Assembly: GCA_022448955.1 (NCBI GenBank)
Contig: JAKVCU010000083.1
Coordinates: 1 to 40,701, forward strand
Length of the DNA stretch: 40,701 bases
Reading direction: 5' to 3'
Source of the DNA: Saprospiraceae bacterium
Lineage (GTDB): Bacteria; Bacteroidota; Bacteroidia; Chitinophagales; Saprospiraceae
The notes under the pieces are model-generated. The model worked only from the letters and a program-made list of their open reading frames with translations. It had not been told where the DNA came from and made no database searches. A program made the position numbers and the translations under genes. The first letter of the stretch is position 1. Each line of letters opens with the position of its first letter. Below are positions 23,932-32,923 of the stretch, piece after piece.

Positions 23932-26568
23932 CTAGGAACGATCAATCAATTTTAATTGATCATATAATCCTTTTAAATCAGCATTTGTTTCAGCAGCTTT
24001 CATTTTTTGTAATCTTTCCCCTAGTTGTGTAACGACTTGATCAAAAGCCGCCTTTTCTTTTCCATCTCTCGTTTCTTTCTGATGATAATAATTACGAATA
24101 TCATTGATACCCCTAGCTGCAGCAAGCCTTCGCCAAGGTGATTGACTCATATTTAAGCCAATTGCTTCCATTTGATCAATCACATTAAAAGTGGTTTTTT
24201 TATCAGAATTTGTAGCTAATAATGCAAAAGCACTAAAAAAGTTAAACGCTTGGTAGCCATCAATTTTTTCTTTATTCTTTTTGAAGAAAGCAAGGTGTTT
24301 TGGATCACCACTTTTGGCATAAATATTGGCAATGGCTCCATTTAGTTCACTACTATTTTCTTTCTCGAGTTGTTTTGCAGCAGTTAATGCCTTGTTAGGG
24401 TCTATGATATTGAGAAGGTCTAGTGCTATCGCAATTACGGCGTAAGACGAATCTGATTGAATTGTTTTTTCACATATATCAGCTGACATATTGTCTTGTA
24501 GTTCGAGTAGGATTTCGTAAGCTAAAGATCTTACTTTTGAGTGGGGATCATCAATAGCAAGCTGGCGAATAGTATTTAAATCTGAATCTTCAAAATTTAA
24601 AGATTGTAATCCAGTAACACGTATCAACCAAAATGGATCACTCAGAGCCAGTTTTTTAGCTTTTTTTGCGGCATCAATATAGCTGTTTTGTAGTTTTAAG
24701 AGTGCTTCGTAACGATCTAGAAACTTTGGTGCATGTATGAATTGAAAGGCCAATTCCTCCTCTGTTTTATCCTCTTTTCGTTCTGCCAAAATGACGTGTT
24801 CGGCATCAAAGTTAATCAACTTTGGTGCCGAAGGTAATTCAAATTCAAAAGTTTGTTTACGCTGATTTAGCCATATATTTTTTCTAATAACACTATCTGG
24901 GCTTAAATAAATATCGACAGTTACAGGAAGCTCAAAGATTGGACGCATGATTTCGGCATCTTGTTCTTGGGAGATAGTCAGGGAAGCTACCCCATCGTCA
25001 TAAGTGTGTGTGATAAAAAAAGAGGGGTGTCCTTGATCAAAATACCATTGATTAAAGAACCAATTCAAATCTTGGCCTGTTACTTCTTCAAACGCTAATC
25101 GTAAATCATGTGTTTCAACAGCAGTATATTGGTTTTTCTCTAAGTATAAATTTAGGCCAGCCCAAAAAGCATCATCGCCTATATGACTGCGAAGCATGTG
25201 CAATACGGATCCACCTTTATTATAGCTGTGGCGATCGAACATATCCTCTTTGTCCTTATGTTCAAAGTGAATGAGTGGATGGATATTAGATCGAGTAGAA
25301 GCAATATAATCACTCCATTCATTAAGCATATGATAATCGGCTTCATCTTTGCCATATTTATACTCTAACCAAAGGTATTCGCTATAATTGGCAAAGCCTT
25401 CATTCATCGTCAAATTGGCCCAGCTTTCACAAGTGACCAAGTCACCAAACCAGTGATGAAACATTTCGTGTGCTACAATTTTGTCATTATTGTTATCTAT
25501 AAGTTCGCGCTTTTTTCTTTGGACAAAATCACCAAAGACTACTGCTGAAGTATTTTCCATAGCGCCTGACACATAATCCCGAACAACTACTTGAGAGTAT
25601 TTTGGCCAAGGATAAGTTACTCCTAGTTTTTCAGAGAAAAAATCTAACATTTCTACAGTATGTGCAAAAATAGCCCTAGCATCTTCTTTGTACTCAGGTT
25701 CTACATAGTAGTCTACAATAATATCATTCCATTTGTCCTCTACTCTAGCAAACTCTCCGATAGCTAACATAAAAAGATAGGGAGCATGCGGCTGGTTCAT
25801 TTTCCACTGATCAGTACGTGTTCCATCATTATTTTTCTTTGAATTGACCATTAGACCATTGGAAAGCGTAAGGAAACGATCTTCGACAGTAACAAATACT
25901 TCCTGTGTACAACGTTCATTCGGCTTGTCAATAGTGGGAAACCAACGAGAGTTCCATTCTGTTTCTCCTTGTGTCCAAATTTGTTGTGGTTTATTTGTAA
26001 TCTCATTACGAGGGTTAATAAAGAATAAACCTTGATTGGAAGTAATTGCTTCGCTGCCGCCAGTGGCAGCAGGGCTAGCAATGTATTCTATGTGAATTTG
26101 GTATTGATCTGTTCTTTTGTAAACTTTATCCAATTCGATTTCTAAGGACGCACCATCGTATGTGTATTTTAAATCTTTACTTCCGGAAGATTCGACTAGC
26201 TGTACTTTTTGGAATTCAAAACCTTTAGCATCTAACCTAAGCGAAGAGGTAGGGTAGAAATGTGGTTTAAGATCAAGGGAAGCCTTACCAATGACTTTTT
26301 CATTAGTCCAATCGAAGCGAAGATCAAGTGATGTGTGCAGTAGATCATTCTTCCGCTCGTAGGTTCCGTTGTAATTGGGTAAGGATTGAGGAATGGGGCT
26401 GGGTACTTGGAGCTCTCCAGCAAGTTCTTCTGAACTCATTTCTTTAGGTGCGGAAATGACTAGTGTATCTAAATCGCGCTCCTCAATAGTTATGCTTGGT
26501 AATGGTTGAGTTGGCTTACAACTAGCCATATAAAACAGGGTAATGACTAAATAGAGTACCTTTTTCAT
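23932..26568 (-). CDS. M1 family metallo-aminopeptidase lipoprotein
   Basis: An 878-residue zinc aminopeptidase that removes N-terminal residues from peptides. The substrate motif GAMEN is at 335-339, the zinc motif HEMFHHW at 367-373 and the third ligand Glu390 in NLTMNEGFANY, with the family's 18-residue spacing. The signal MKKVLYLVITLFYMASC has its lipid Cys at 17, so the enzyme is anchored and faces the periplasm or outside. The C-terminal third looks like helical HEAT/ARM-type repeats (LAIDDPHSKVRSLAYEILLEL), as in related members. ATG start at 26568. It stands alone between a terminator and a 680-bp gene-free region. Confidence 0.93.
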   Translation of the reverse strand: MKKVLYLVITLFYMASCKPTQPLPSITIEERDLDTLVISAPKEMSSEELAGELQVPSPIPQSLPNYNGTYERKNDLLHTSLDLRFDWTNEKVIGKASLDLKPHFYPTSSLRLDAKGFEFQKVQLVESSGSKDLKYTYDGASLEIELDKVYKRTDQYQIHIEYIASPAATGGSEAITSNQGLFFINPRNEITNKPQQIWTQGETEWNSRWFPTIDKPNERCTQEVFVTVEDRFLTLSNGLMVNSKKNNDGTRTDQWKMNQPHAPYLFMLAIGEFARVEDKWNDIIVDYYVEPEYKEDARAIFAHTVEMLDFFSEKLGVTYPWPKYSQVVVRDYVSGAMENTSAVVFGDFVQRKKRELIDNNNDKIVAHEMFHHWFGDLVTCESWANLTMNEGFANYSEYLWLEYKYGKDEADYHMLNEWSDYIASTRSNIHPLIHFEHKDKEDMFDRHSYNKGGSVLHMLRSHIGDDAFWAGLNLYLEKNQYTAVETHDLRLAFEEVTGQDLNWFFNQWYFDQGHPSFFITHTYDDGVASLTISQEQDAEIMRPIFELPVTVDIYLSPDSVIRKNIWLNQRKQTFEFELPSAPKLINFDAEHVILAERKEDKTEEELAFQFIHAPKFLDRYEALLKLQNSYIDAAKKAKKLALSDPFWLIRVTGLQSLNFEDSDLNTIRQLAIDDPHSKVRSLAYEILLELQDNMSADICEKTIQSDSSYAVIAIALDLLNIIDPNKALTAAKQLEKENSSELNGAIANIYAKSGDPKHLAFFKKNKEKIDGYQAFNFFSAFALLATNSDKKTTFNVIDQMEAIGLNMSQSPWRRLAAARGINDIRNYYHQKETRDGKEKAAFDQVVTQLGERLQKMKAAETNADLKGLYDQLKLIDRS

Positions 26569-27251
26569 GTTTTAATTTTTTTCTTTGAGCTTTAGCATAT
26601 AGCATTCTGATAGTTATGATAAATACAAATATGTAAAAGCTAATCTTCCAAATGTAGTCGGCTAGTTTGCATCACATGATTTAATCATGAAATAGTTTTG
26701 ATTAAAAAATGCACTTCAAAATGTTAAGTAATTTAGGATTTAGTGTACCAAGTTAAATAAGAATTTTTGATTTGGAATTTGGTTGGTTAGCCACTTGGAT
26801 AAGCCACCTTGTGATAATATAAAATAAAAACCAACTATTCTTAGGCTTTAAACTTCATTTGTTAAAGCTAGTATTATATCGAATCAGTATGTCCTTAATG
26901 ATAATTGGAAAGCTCAAAAAAATAGCACAACAAAATGTTAACCTTTACTTAGCCATTGAAGTAAATAAAGCGTATTTGGTGCTTGATTCAAAAATGTTGG
27001 GTCGACGTAGTAAAATGACTAATTGGACTTTTGTTCCATTCATTTATAAACTCTAACCAAACCATCTTGATTTGGAGATAATATTTGCTGCGTGCTGCTG
27101 ACAGGAAATGACTCCAATAAGCAGCTCATGAGCAAATGAATATTTGGCGCCCTTAAGCATGTGAACCATTGCCAAGATTTGTTAAAACTCAGCAATGATT
27201 TAAAAAAAGCTTGAGTAGCAGCAATATGCCAGCTATAAATTATTGGTTATA
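26569..27251. other. 683-bp intergenic region, no recognisable gene
   Basis: No credible gene is seen. A 65-codon plus-strand frame (26859-27056) has no signal, motif or family resemblance and is probably chance. On the minus strand, TACATTTG at 26649-26656 fits TAnnTTTG and could serve the aminopeptidase gene, 81 bp away. The G+C-richer patch near 27080-27220 may be a decayed gene or a small RNA, but I cannot identify it. Confidence 0.4.
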
Positions 27252-28031
27252 TTAGTAGTTAGCTTCTTTAGCTGCTAAATCCTTTAAAAATCCTTCTAAA
27301 TAGGCATTGAACTCATCTGGCTTTTCCATCATTGGTGCATGACCACATTCATTGACAAATTCTAGTTTAGAATTTTCGATAAGTTCATTAAATTTTTCGC
27401 CTACAAAAGCAGGGGTAACTTGATCTTGTTTTCCCCAAATTAGCAAGGTTGGCGCAGCAATTTGATGAAGCTTATCACCAAGATTTTGGCGGACAGCGGA
27501 TTTTGAGGTGGCTACAACACGAATAGCCTTATTTCTATCGTTAACGGTATCGAAAACTTCGTCTACTAATTCTTTAGTTGCTACCTCTGGGTTATAGAAG
27601 GTATCGATAGTTTTCTGTTTGATATATTCATAATCACCGCGCTTGGGAAAACTAGTTCCCATGGCACTTTCAAAAAGACCAGAACTACCAGTTAAGGTGA
27701 TAGAACTAATTTTTTCGGGATGAGCAAGAGCATAAAGCAGTGAAATATGTCCGCCAAGGGAATTGCCTAAAACGTGTACTTTATCATAACCTTTATATGT
27801 CACAAAGTCTGCAACGGATTCTACAAGTCCAGTTACAGATACTTCTCGAATAGGTAATTCAAATATTGGTAAAGTTGGAACAACGACATTGTATTTGTCG
27901 CCGAAATGGCCAATAATTCCTTGAAAGTTGCTTAACGCACCGAATAGACCGTGCAGCAATAATAAATTTTCTTCTCCGCCATTGGTTTCAATATATTTGA
28001 AACCATTTTCTTCGATTAATTGATAATCCAT
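27252..28031 (-). CDS. Alpha/beta hydrolase
   Basis: A 259-residue alpha/beta-hydrolase-fold protein of the MhpC/lipase-like class. The oxyanion region HGLFGALSNF is at 27-36 and the nucleophile elbow GNSLGG at 89-94 with Ser91. The likely acid is Asp203 in WGKQDQVTP and the base His231 in ECGHAPMMEKP. It has no signal peptide, so it should be cytosolic. ATG start at 28031. The substrate is unknown; the spacing fits esterases or C-C hydrolases equally. It is divergent from the OmpA-type lipoprotein gene. Confidence 0.9.
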   Translation of the reverse strand: MDYQLIEENGFKYIETNGGEENLLLLHGLFGALSNFQGIIGHFGDKYNVVVPTLPIFELPIREVSVTGLVESVADFVTYKGYDKVHVLGNSLGGHISLLYALAHPEKISSITLTGSSGLFESAMGTSFPKRGDYEYIKQKTIDTFYNPEVATKELVDEVFDTVNDRNKAIRVVATSKSAVRQNLGDKLHQIAAPTLLIWGKQDQVTPAFVGEKFNELIENSKLEFVNECGHAPMMEKPDEFNAYLEGFLKDLAAKEANY

Positions 28032-28465
28032 TTGATATTCAAGTATTTAATAGATATCGAGGCCTCATTGAGAGAGGATTGCAAAAATAGTATTTTTATC
28101 TTCTTCAGACTAATTACATCCCAAAATTAGCAAGAAATAAGGATTTGAAGCCTACAAGTCGTAAAATAATACAAAAAGCATGTGATTTAATAGTCAAGGC
28201 TTTTTGTTATATCAAAAATTATCTATTGCTTTGCAGAACCAGACAGATAAACAAATTACTTACAAAAGAAGAAGTAAATTGGAAATAAGCCGAACAAAAG
28301 AGTGGTTTTTTTCTTTTGAAGAAAGGATATATATAATTTTTCAAGTCTACTTACTAAATTATAGAAGGCTTTTTTTACCTTTGGGTTGTCTGTACCACTA
28401 GTCTATATGGTATCAATATCATTTGAAATACTAATTTAATTTTTATTTAATCAAACTAAACGAAC
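28032..28465. promoter_or_regulatory. 434-bp divergent promoter region
   Basis: It contains two possible -7 elements of the TAnnTTTG type. TATTTTTG at 28082-28089 on the minus strand faces the alpha/beta hydrolase. TACCTTTG at 28376-28383 on the plus strand is 82 bp before the OmpA-type lipoprotein gene. Neither has a clear TTTG partner at the usual distance. A 65-codon plus-strand frame (28204-28401) looks like chance. Confidence 0.35.
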
Positions 28466-29227
28466 ATGCGTCTAATACTTAATTTACTGGTTTTTTGCCT
28501 AGTAGTTGGTTTAACTCAGTCATGTGTTTCTAAGAAAAAGTACGACGAGTTGTTAGCTGCAAAAGAAGCAACTGATCGTGCACTTGCTGAGACTCAGGAG
28601 CAAGTAAAACAACTTCAAGAAGAGAAAGATGCTCTCGCTGCTGAAATGGAAGCTGAAAAAGCTCGTTTGAACGGCGAAATTGCTGGCATCAAATCTGAAT
28701 TGGATGCCACTAAGGGTGAAGTTGCTTCTGTAAAAGAAAAACTTTCAATGACGGAAGCGGAATTGAAAGCTCTTCAAGATCAAATCAACGGTATCTTTGC
28801 TAAGTACGAAGAGTCTGGTTTATCTCTTGAAAACAGAGATGGTCAGTTATTTGTAGTAACAAAATCTCCTGTAGCTTACAACAGCGGTTCTTACAGAATC
28901 GATTCTGATGAAAAGGCTGCAATTGCTGAATTAGCAGAGAAATTAAAGGCAAATCCAGAATTGACTATCTTAGTAGAGGGTCATACTGATGATCAAAAAG
29001 TAAAAGAAGGTGCTTCTTTTGCTAACAACTGGGAGCTTGGTTACAAGCGTGCAGTATCAGTTGTAGAACGTCTTTTGAAAGAGGGAGTTTCTGCTTCTCA
29101 AGTATCTGTAGTTTCTTATGGAGATGCAAGACCTGTTGGCGACAATGAATCAGCTGACGGTAGAGCTGCAAACAGAAGATCTGCAGTTAAGCCTAACGTA
29201 GACTTAGGTGGCTTGATCAAAAACTAA
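28466..29227 (+). CDS. OmpA-family peptidoglycan-binding lipoprotein
   Basis: A 253-residue lipoprotein: signal MRLILNLLVFCLVVGLTQSC with Cys20, then a Lys/Glu/Ala-rich coiled coil at about 25-110, then a C-terminal OmpA-like domain. The OmpA signature is visible as LTILVEGHTDD, later VSYGDARPV and the closing NRRSAV, including the Asp and Arg that grip diaminopimelate in this domain family. The expected role is to tie the outer membrane to peptidoglycan. The coding sequence favours a narrow codon set compared with its neighbours, hinting at high expression. ATG at 28466; single gene ended by a strong terminator. Confidence 0.92.
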   Translation: MRLILNLLVFCLVVGLTQSCVSKKKYDELLAAKEATDRALAETQEQVKQLQEEKDALAAEMEAEKARLNGEIAGIKSELDATKGEVASVKEKLSMTEAELKALQDQINGIFAKYEESGLSLENRDGQLFVVTKSPVAYNSGSYRIDSDEKAAIAELAEKLKANPELTILVEGHTDDQKVKEGASFANNWELGYKRAVSVVERLLKEGVSASQVSVVSYGDARPVGDNESADGRAANRRSAVKPNVDLGGLIKN

Positions 29228-29255
29228 GATTGACAGAACAGTCAACTTAAGCATA

Positions 29256-29284
29256 AAAAGGCTGCTCCATCGGAGCAGCCTTTT
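29256..29284. terminator. Bidirectional terminator after OmpA-type lipoprotein gene
   Basis: Perfect 13-bp arms AAAAGGCTGCTCC (29256-29268) and GGAGCAGCCTTTT (29272-29284) have a 3-nt loop. The element serves convergent genes on both strands. Confidence 0.9.
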
Positions 29285-29289
29285 CTGTT

Positions 29290-30114
29290 TTATAGATGTA
29301 TCATTTTCCCCTGTTGGGCGGTTTCTACATCAGGTAAAATTTCGCAATTATCCCAAAGCCCTGTTCTTAAGGTCTTTGCATACTGAGGTGGCAAATGGTT
29401 TGCTTTCATCAATTGATTGGCTTTCGCAAAATCGTATTCATATGAAAAGTGTTTAAAATCCAGCTTTCCGTCTTTATCATCTAGTATCATATACCAAACT
29501 CTAGTGGTTCCATCATTTGCTGGCATTCCAATAACACCGGCATTCAGCCAAAGGTAACTGCCCTTGATATCGTTAAAGGGTAAGCCAGAATGTCCTCCAA
29601 GGATGATTTCTACTGCTGCATCATCAAATTGCTTTTGTTTTGCTTCCCAAGAAGTGGACTTAAAGATATATCCTGCTGTTTCGTGAAAATGGCCATGGAC
29701 AACTAAACATTGTTTACCAGCATATTTAAACTGAATATGATCAGGCATTAGTTGCAGATATTCTAGGGAAGATGCAGAAACATTTGCTTTCGCAAAAGGG
29801 TACCACTGTCGTGAAAACAAATCACATCTTGAGCCATTATCAAAGTTACAGCCGCAATCTTCTTCTCCATCTCTAAGTTGTATTTCTACGTTTCCCAAAA
29901 TACTGTGAATCCCCCAAGCTTTTATTTTTTGGAGGCATTCTTCTGGCTGGGCACAGTAACCTACAATATCCCCTGTGCAGATAATATTTTCAGGAGGAAT
30001 TCCTTCCAAGGCGGCAATCTGCATCAATTTATTTAATGATTGCAGATTAGAATATACGCCTCCAAATAGGAGTATTCGGCCACTTTTAGTGCCTAAATCT
30101 TTGGTTCGCTTCAT
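29290..30114 (-). CDS. Variant calcineurin-like metallophosphoesterase
   Basis: The 274-residue protein follows the order of the YfcE-type phosphoesterase fold but with altered ligands. Motif 1, normally DxHGN, reads FGGVYSN (17-23) and lacks both Asp and His. Motif 2 is intact (GDIVGYC, 48-54). Motif 3 reads GNVE (74-77), motif 4 HGHFH (140-144), and the last GHTH-type motif reads GGHSG (173-177). A Cys cluster, CGC...C (87, 89, 97), adds possible extra metal ligands. The ending NAGVIGMPANDGT is well kept. I recall this GG-x-YSN variant in other bacteria, so it is probably a real subfamily with unusual chemistry, not a dead gene. ATG at 30114 overlaps the symporter gene by 29 bp; last gene of the SusCD operon. 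Confidence 0.8.
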   Translation of the reverse strand: MKRTKDLGTKSGRILLFGGVYSNLQSLNKLMQIAALEGIPPENIICTGDIVGYCAQPEECLQKIKAWGIHSILGNVEIQLRDGEEDCGCNFDNGSRCDLFSRQWYPFAKANVSASSLEYLQLMPDHIQFKYAGKQCLVVHGHFHETAGYIFKSTSWEAKQKQFDDAAVEIILGGHSGLPFNDIKGSYLWLNAGVIGMPANDGTTRVWYMILDDKDGKLDFKHFSYEYDFAKANQLMKANHLPPQYAKTLRTGLWDNCEILPDVETAQQGKMIHL

Positions 30115-31465
30115 TTTTTCTAGTCATTAAAATAGGTAGCCAAAAAACTAATGTACATAATAAAACTCCTATAATATTTACGGATAGAAGGTCACCGTAT
30201 TTACCTTCAAAGAAATACCAACTTTCTGGAATGAGTCCTGCTGTAAATAATATACCAATAATGATACTGATACTCACCGACCATAAAAATGAACTTTCAG
30301 GTGCTTTTATTTTCCAAAATAAAAAAATAGGTGTGAGCCCAATCACCATCGTTCCACTTATTGTAGTTGCAGATAAAATTTCAGGACTAAAAAAGATCGG
30401 TAAAGTACCTGCAATAGCAACAATGATCATTGTAATACGACCTTTTCGAATCGTCAATGCCTGGGCTTTGCCTAGATCGATTAAAATGAGTTTTGAAAAA
30501 GAAGTGAATGTGCTATCCAGAGTAGAAGCAGCCGAAGTAATCATGATAAAATTCATCATCAGCATCATTCCAAGCCCTAAGGCTTTACTTACTGCAACGG
30601 GTGCTTGACCTTGCAAACCTTCCAATTGTGCATAAATACCTACGAAGCTGAATAACAAAATACAGATAGAACCAATTACTGTTGCCAATATGAAACTGCG
30701 TAAAGTCAGTTTGGGCGAAGCAATAAATGCTCGATCAGTTAATACAGGATCATGAAAAGGGTAACTAAATACCTGAATCAATGCCACAAAGAATAAGTTT
30801 AGCCCACCAGCCATTGTCCACTCTCCCGATTGAACAAACACTTTTATATCTCCACCTTCTTTAGGAATTAAAACCCCTAGGATTACAAATAACAGACCTC
30901 CAAATAAAAGCATTTGAATAAGGTCGGTAAGTAAGGAGCTTCGCAGTCCACCTTTTAATGCATAGACTAAGGTTAGAATGGTAAAGACGATGATTGACCA
31001 ATAATAAGGAGCACTATCTTTTGCTCCAAAATAGGTGCCAATGACCATAGTATTTGACCAAACTTCATTAAATAAACGAAATGCAATTAGCGAGGAAAAG
31101 AGTAGCATAGCCATCTGGCCGTATCTGTTTTCCAAAAAGTGGTGCAGGCTTTGAAATTGTCCTTCTACCCTCATTTTATAGATAATAATACCAGCCACCA
31201 AAAATGATAGATAATAGGCTGCGTATGCAACTCCCCCTACAAAGCCAAAGCTTAGGCCCAAGTTTGCTGCATTGGTAATGGACTTTGCAAAAATCCATGA
31301 AATGACTAGGCTACTAGTCAATAACCAAAAGCCAGGCGCTTGCTCATTTTTACTTCCTCTGAAAAAGTCATTGATCGTTTTAGCGAAAGGAGCAACGATT
31401 ATTAAAATTAAACTAGAAGCAATGACTAAAAGCCATTGCCAATTAATAATATCATTAGTCCACAT
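30086..31465 (-). CDS. Sodium:solute symporter (SSS family)
   Basis: A 459-residue inner-membrane protein with about 12-13 hydrophobic helices and the SSS hallmarks: the YALKGGLRSSLLTDLIQ segment and the SAASTLDSTFTSFSKLI helix, which carries the family's sodium-site Ser/Thr residues. It would use the sodium gradient to import a small organic solute. Its start overlaps the end of the SusD gene by 11 bp and its end overlaps the phosphoesterase gene by 29 bp, so all are translationally coupled. The outer-membrane SusCD pair and this symporter together suggest transport of one substrate through both membranes. That substrate is not readable from sequence. Confidence 0.9.
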   Translation of the reverse strand: MWTNDIINWQWLLVIASSLILIIVAPFAKTINDFFRGSKNEQAPGFWLLTSSLVISWIFAKSITNAANLGLSFGFVGGVAYAAYYLSFLVAGIIIYKMRVEGQFQSLHHFLENRYGQMAMLLFSSLIAFRLFNEVWSNTMVIGTYFGAKDSAPYYWSIIVFTILTLVYALKGGLRSSLLTDLIQMLLFGGLLFVILGVLIPKEGGDIKVFVQSGEWTMAGGLNLFFVALIQVFSYPFHDPVLTDRAFIASPKLTLRSFILATVIGSICILLFSFVGIYAQLEGLQGQAPVAVSKALGLGMMLMMNFIMITSAASTLDSTFTSFSKLILIDLGKAQALTIRKGRITMIIVAIAGTLPIFFSPEILSATTISGTMVIGLTPIFLFWKIKAPESSFLWSVSISIIIGILFTAGLIPESWYFFEGKYGDLLSVNIIGVLLCTLVFWLPILMTRKNEANQRFRH

Positions 31466-32900
31466 CCCACCATACTTTTGCGTTTACACTATTACCGTTA
31501 GTTGCTTGAGCAGCTTCTGCATAATGGGTATTATTGAGTGCATCTTCTGTGGTTGGATAAGGCATACGAACGGGGATCAGATCATTGTTCAAACTAGCAG
31601 AAATCGTCTTTAAGGCCGGGTAGCCTGTACGGCGGTATTCAATCCATCCTTCATAGCCATTTGTAATATTGGCCAGCCATTTTTGTGTGATAATTTGTTG
31701 AATAGGGTTTGCATTATTTGCCTGGTATGCCGCTGGTCCTTGTGTGAGATAATCATCAGGAATTGTAGTATTCCAATAAGCAAAGGCTTGCTGTACTCCG
31801 GTTTCGTAAAGTTCTTGCGCACTGGCATTGATCCAGTCCTTTTCTGCAGCTTCTGCTAATAAGAAATGTACCTCCCAACTGGTCAAAAAATTTGCTTTTA
31901 AGTTTCCTGCGCTTTCGCGAAATATTTTTCCCGAAAGGGAGAAATCAGAAAGAGAGATGGAAAGCTGCGAAGCATCTGGACCATTCAATAAACCCTTAAA
32001 AGAGGAAGGCTCATTAGACGTAGGACGGAAAAAGACTGTTCTGCGAGGATCATCTAGGTTTTCTAAAATTTCTTCCATTGTTTTTGACATAATGAATAAG
32101 TTAAAGTCGCCAACTCTAGCTGTTGACATACGGAAGTTATTAGGAGCTGATGTGGTAAAATTAAATATCGCATCATCTGCGCTGGAATGCATAAAACACC
32201 CACTTTCGTAAATTATTTGCAATTCACTGCTTACATCTACCCTTTCGGAAATACGCATCAAAGCCTTAATTTTTAAAGAATTGGCAAAAGTAATCCAAGC
32301 ATCTAAGTTGCCATTAAAAAGAATATCTCCCTCTAAAGTACTTATACCATTATAACTTTGTAGTAGCTCAATGGCTTGATTAAGGTTATCCAGAATTCCA
32401 TTTTCCGCGCTATAAATCGCTTCTTGTGTATCATAGCTTGGAGTGACATTTCCATCTTTTCCCTTTAGTGCTTCCAGATATGGAACATCTCCATACAAGT
32501 CTGTTAATGCTGCCGTTAGGTAAGCTTTCATAATTAGAGCAGGGCCTTCATAAACTGCAAAAGCTATATTTTCGCGTGATTTTTCAAGAATAATTTCGTT
32601 ATCTCTCAAATTTATATAGAGTATATCCCAAGGATTACCGCCAAATTGTGGCTCTGTCAAACTATGACGATCAAATAAATTGAAGTCAATAGCTGTAAAT
32701 AGTTGGCCTAGCAAATTACCTGCCACAAAGCCTTCATAAGACATTTGCTCCCCATAATCAAAGATGACTTTACGTAATAATAGATTGGGTTGCACATCAA
32801 CGGGCGCATTAGGATTGGTGTTAATTTCTTGAAAATCTTCTGTACAGGATATCAATAAAAATAATACGCTTGAAAGAAATATATAATTAAATATTTTCAT
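31455..32900 (-). CDS. SusD/RagB-like outer-membrane lipoprotein
   Basis: A 481-residue surface lipoprotein that caps its SusC channel and helps capture the substrate. The signal MKIFNYIFLSSVLFLLISC places the lipid Cys at 19, followed by the typical TEDFQEINTNPNAP. This NTNPN start and the overall pattern resemble the SusD-like_2 branch, which often binds peptides or small molecules rather than large polysaccharides. The helical TPR-like core and the C-terminal GYEGWIEYRRTGYP are family features. ATG start at 32900, 23 bp after the SusC gene. Confidence 0.93.
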   Translation of the reverse strand: MKIFNYIFLSSVLFLLISCTEDFQEINTNPNAPVDVQPNLLLRKVIFDYGEQMSYEGFVAGNLLGQLFTAIDFNLFDRHSLTEPQFGGNPWDILYINLRDNEIILEKSRENIAFAVYEGPALIMKAYLTAALTDLYGDVPYLEALKGKDGNVTPSYDTQEAIYSAENGILDNLNQAIELLQSYNGISTLEGDILFNGNLDAWITFANSLKIKALMRISERVDVSSELQIIYESGCFMHSSADDAIFNFTTSAPNNFRMSTARVGDFNLFIMSKTMEEILENLDDPRRTVFFRPTSNEPSSFKGLLNGPDASQLSISLSDFSLSGKIFRESAGNLKANFLTSWEVHFLLAEAAEKDWINASAQELYETGVQQAFAYWNTTIPDDYLTQGPAAYQANNANPIQQIITQKWLANITNGYEGWIEYRRTGYPALKTISASLNNDLIPVRMPYPTTEDALNNTHYAEAAQATNGNSVNAKVWWDVD

Positions 32901-32923
32901 TGTGTTCTCTTTTAAATTTAAAC

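Noticed and set aside
26859-27056. 65-codon plus-strand frame in the large intergenic region
   Set aside because: No signal peptide, motif, start context or family similarity; its length is expected by chance in AT-rich DNA.
28204-28401. 65-codon plus-strand frame upstream of the OmpA-type lipoprotein
   Set aside because: It overlaps the promoter-like TACCTTTG and has no recognisable feature.
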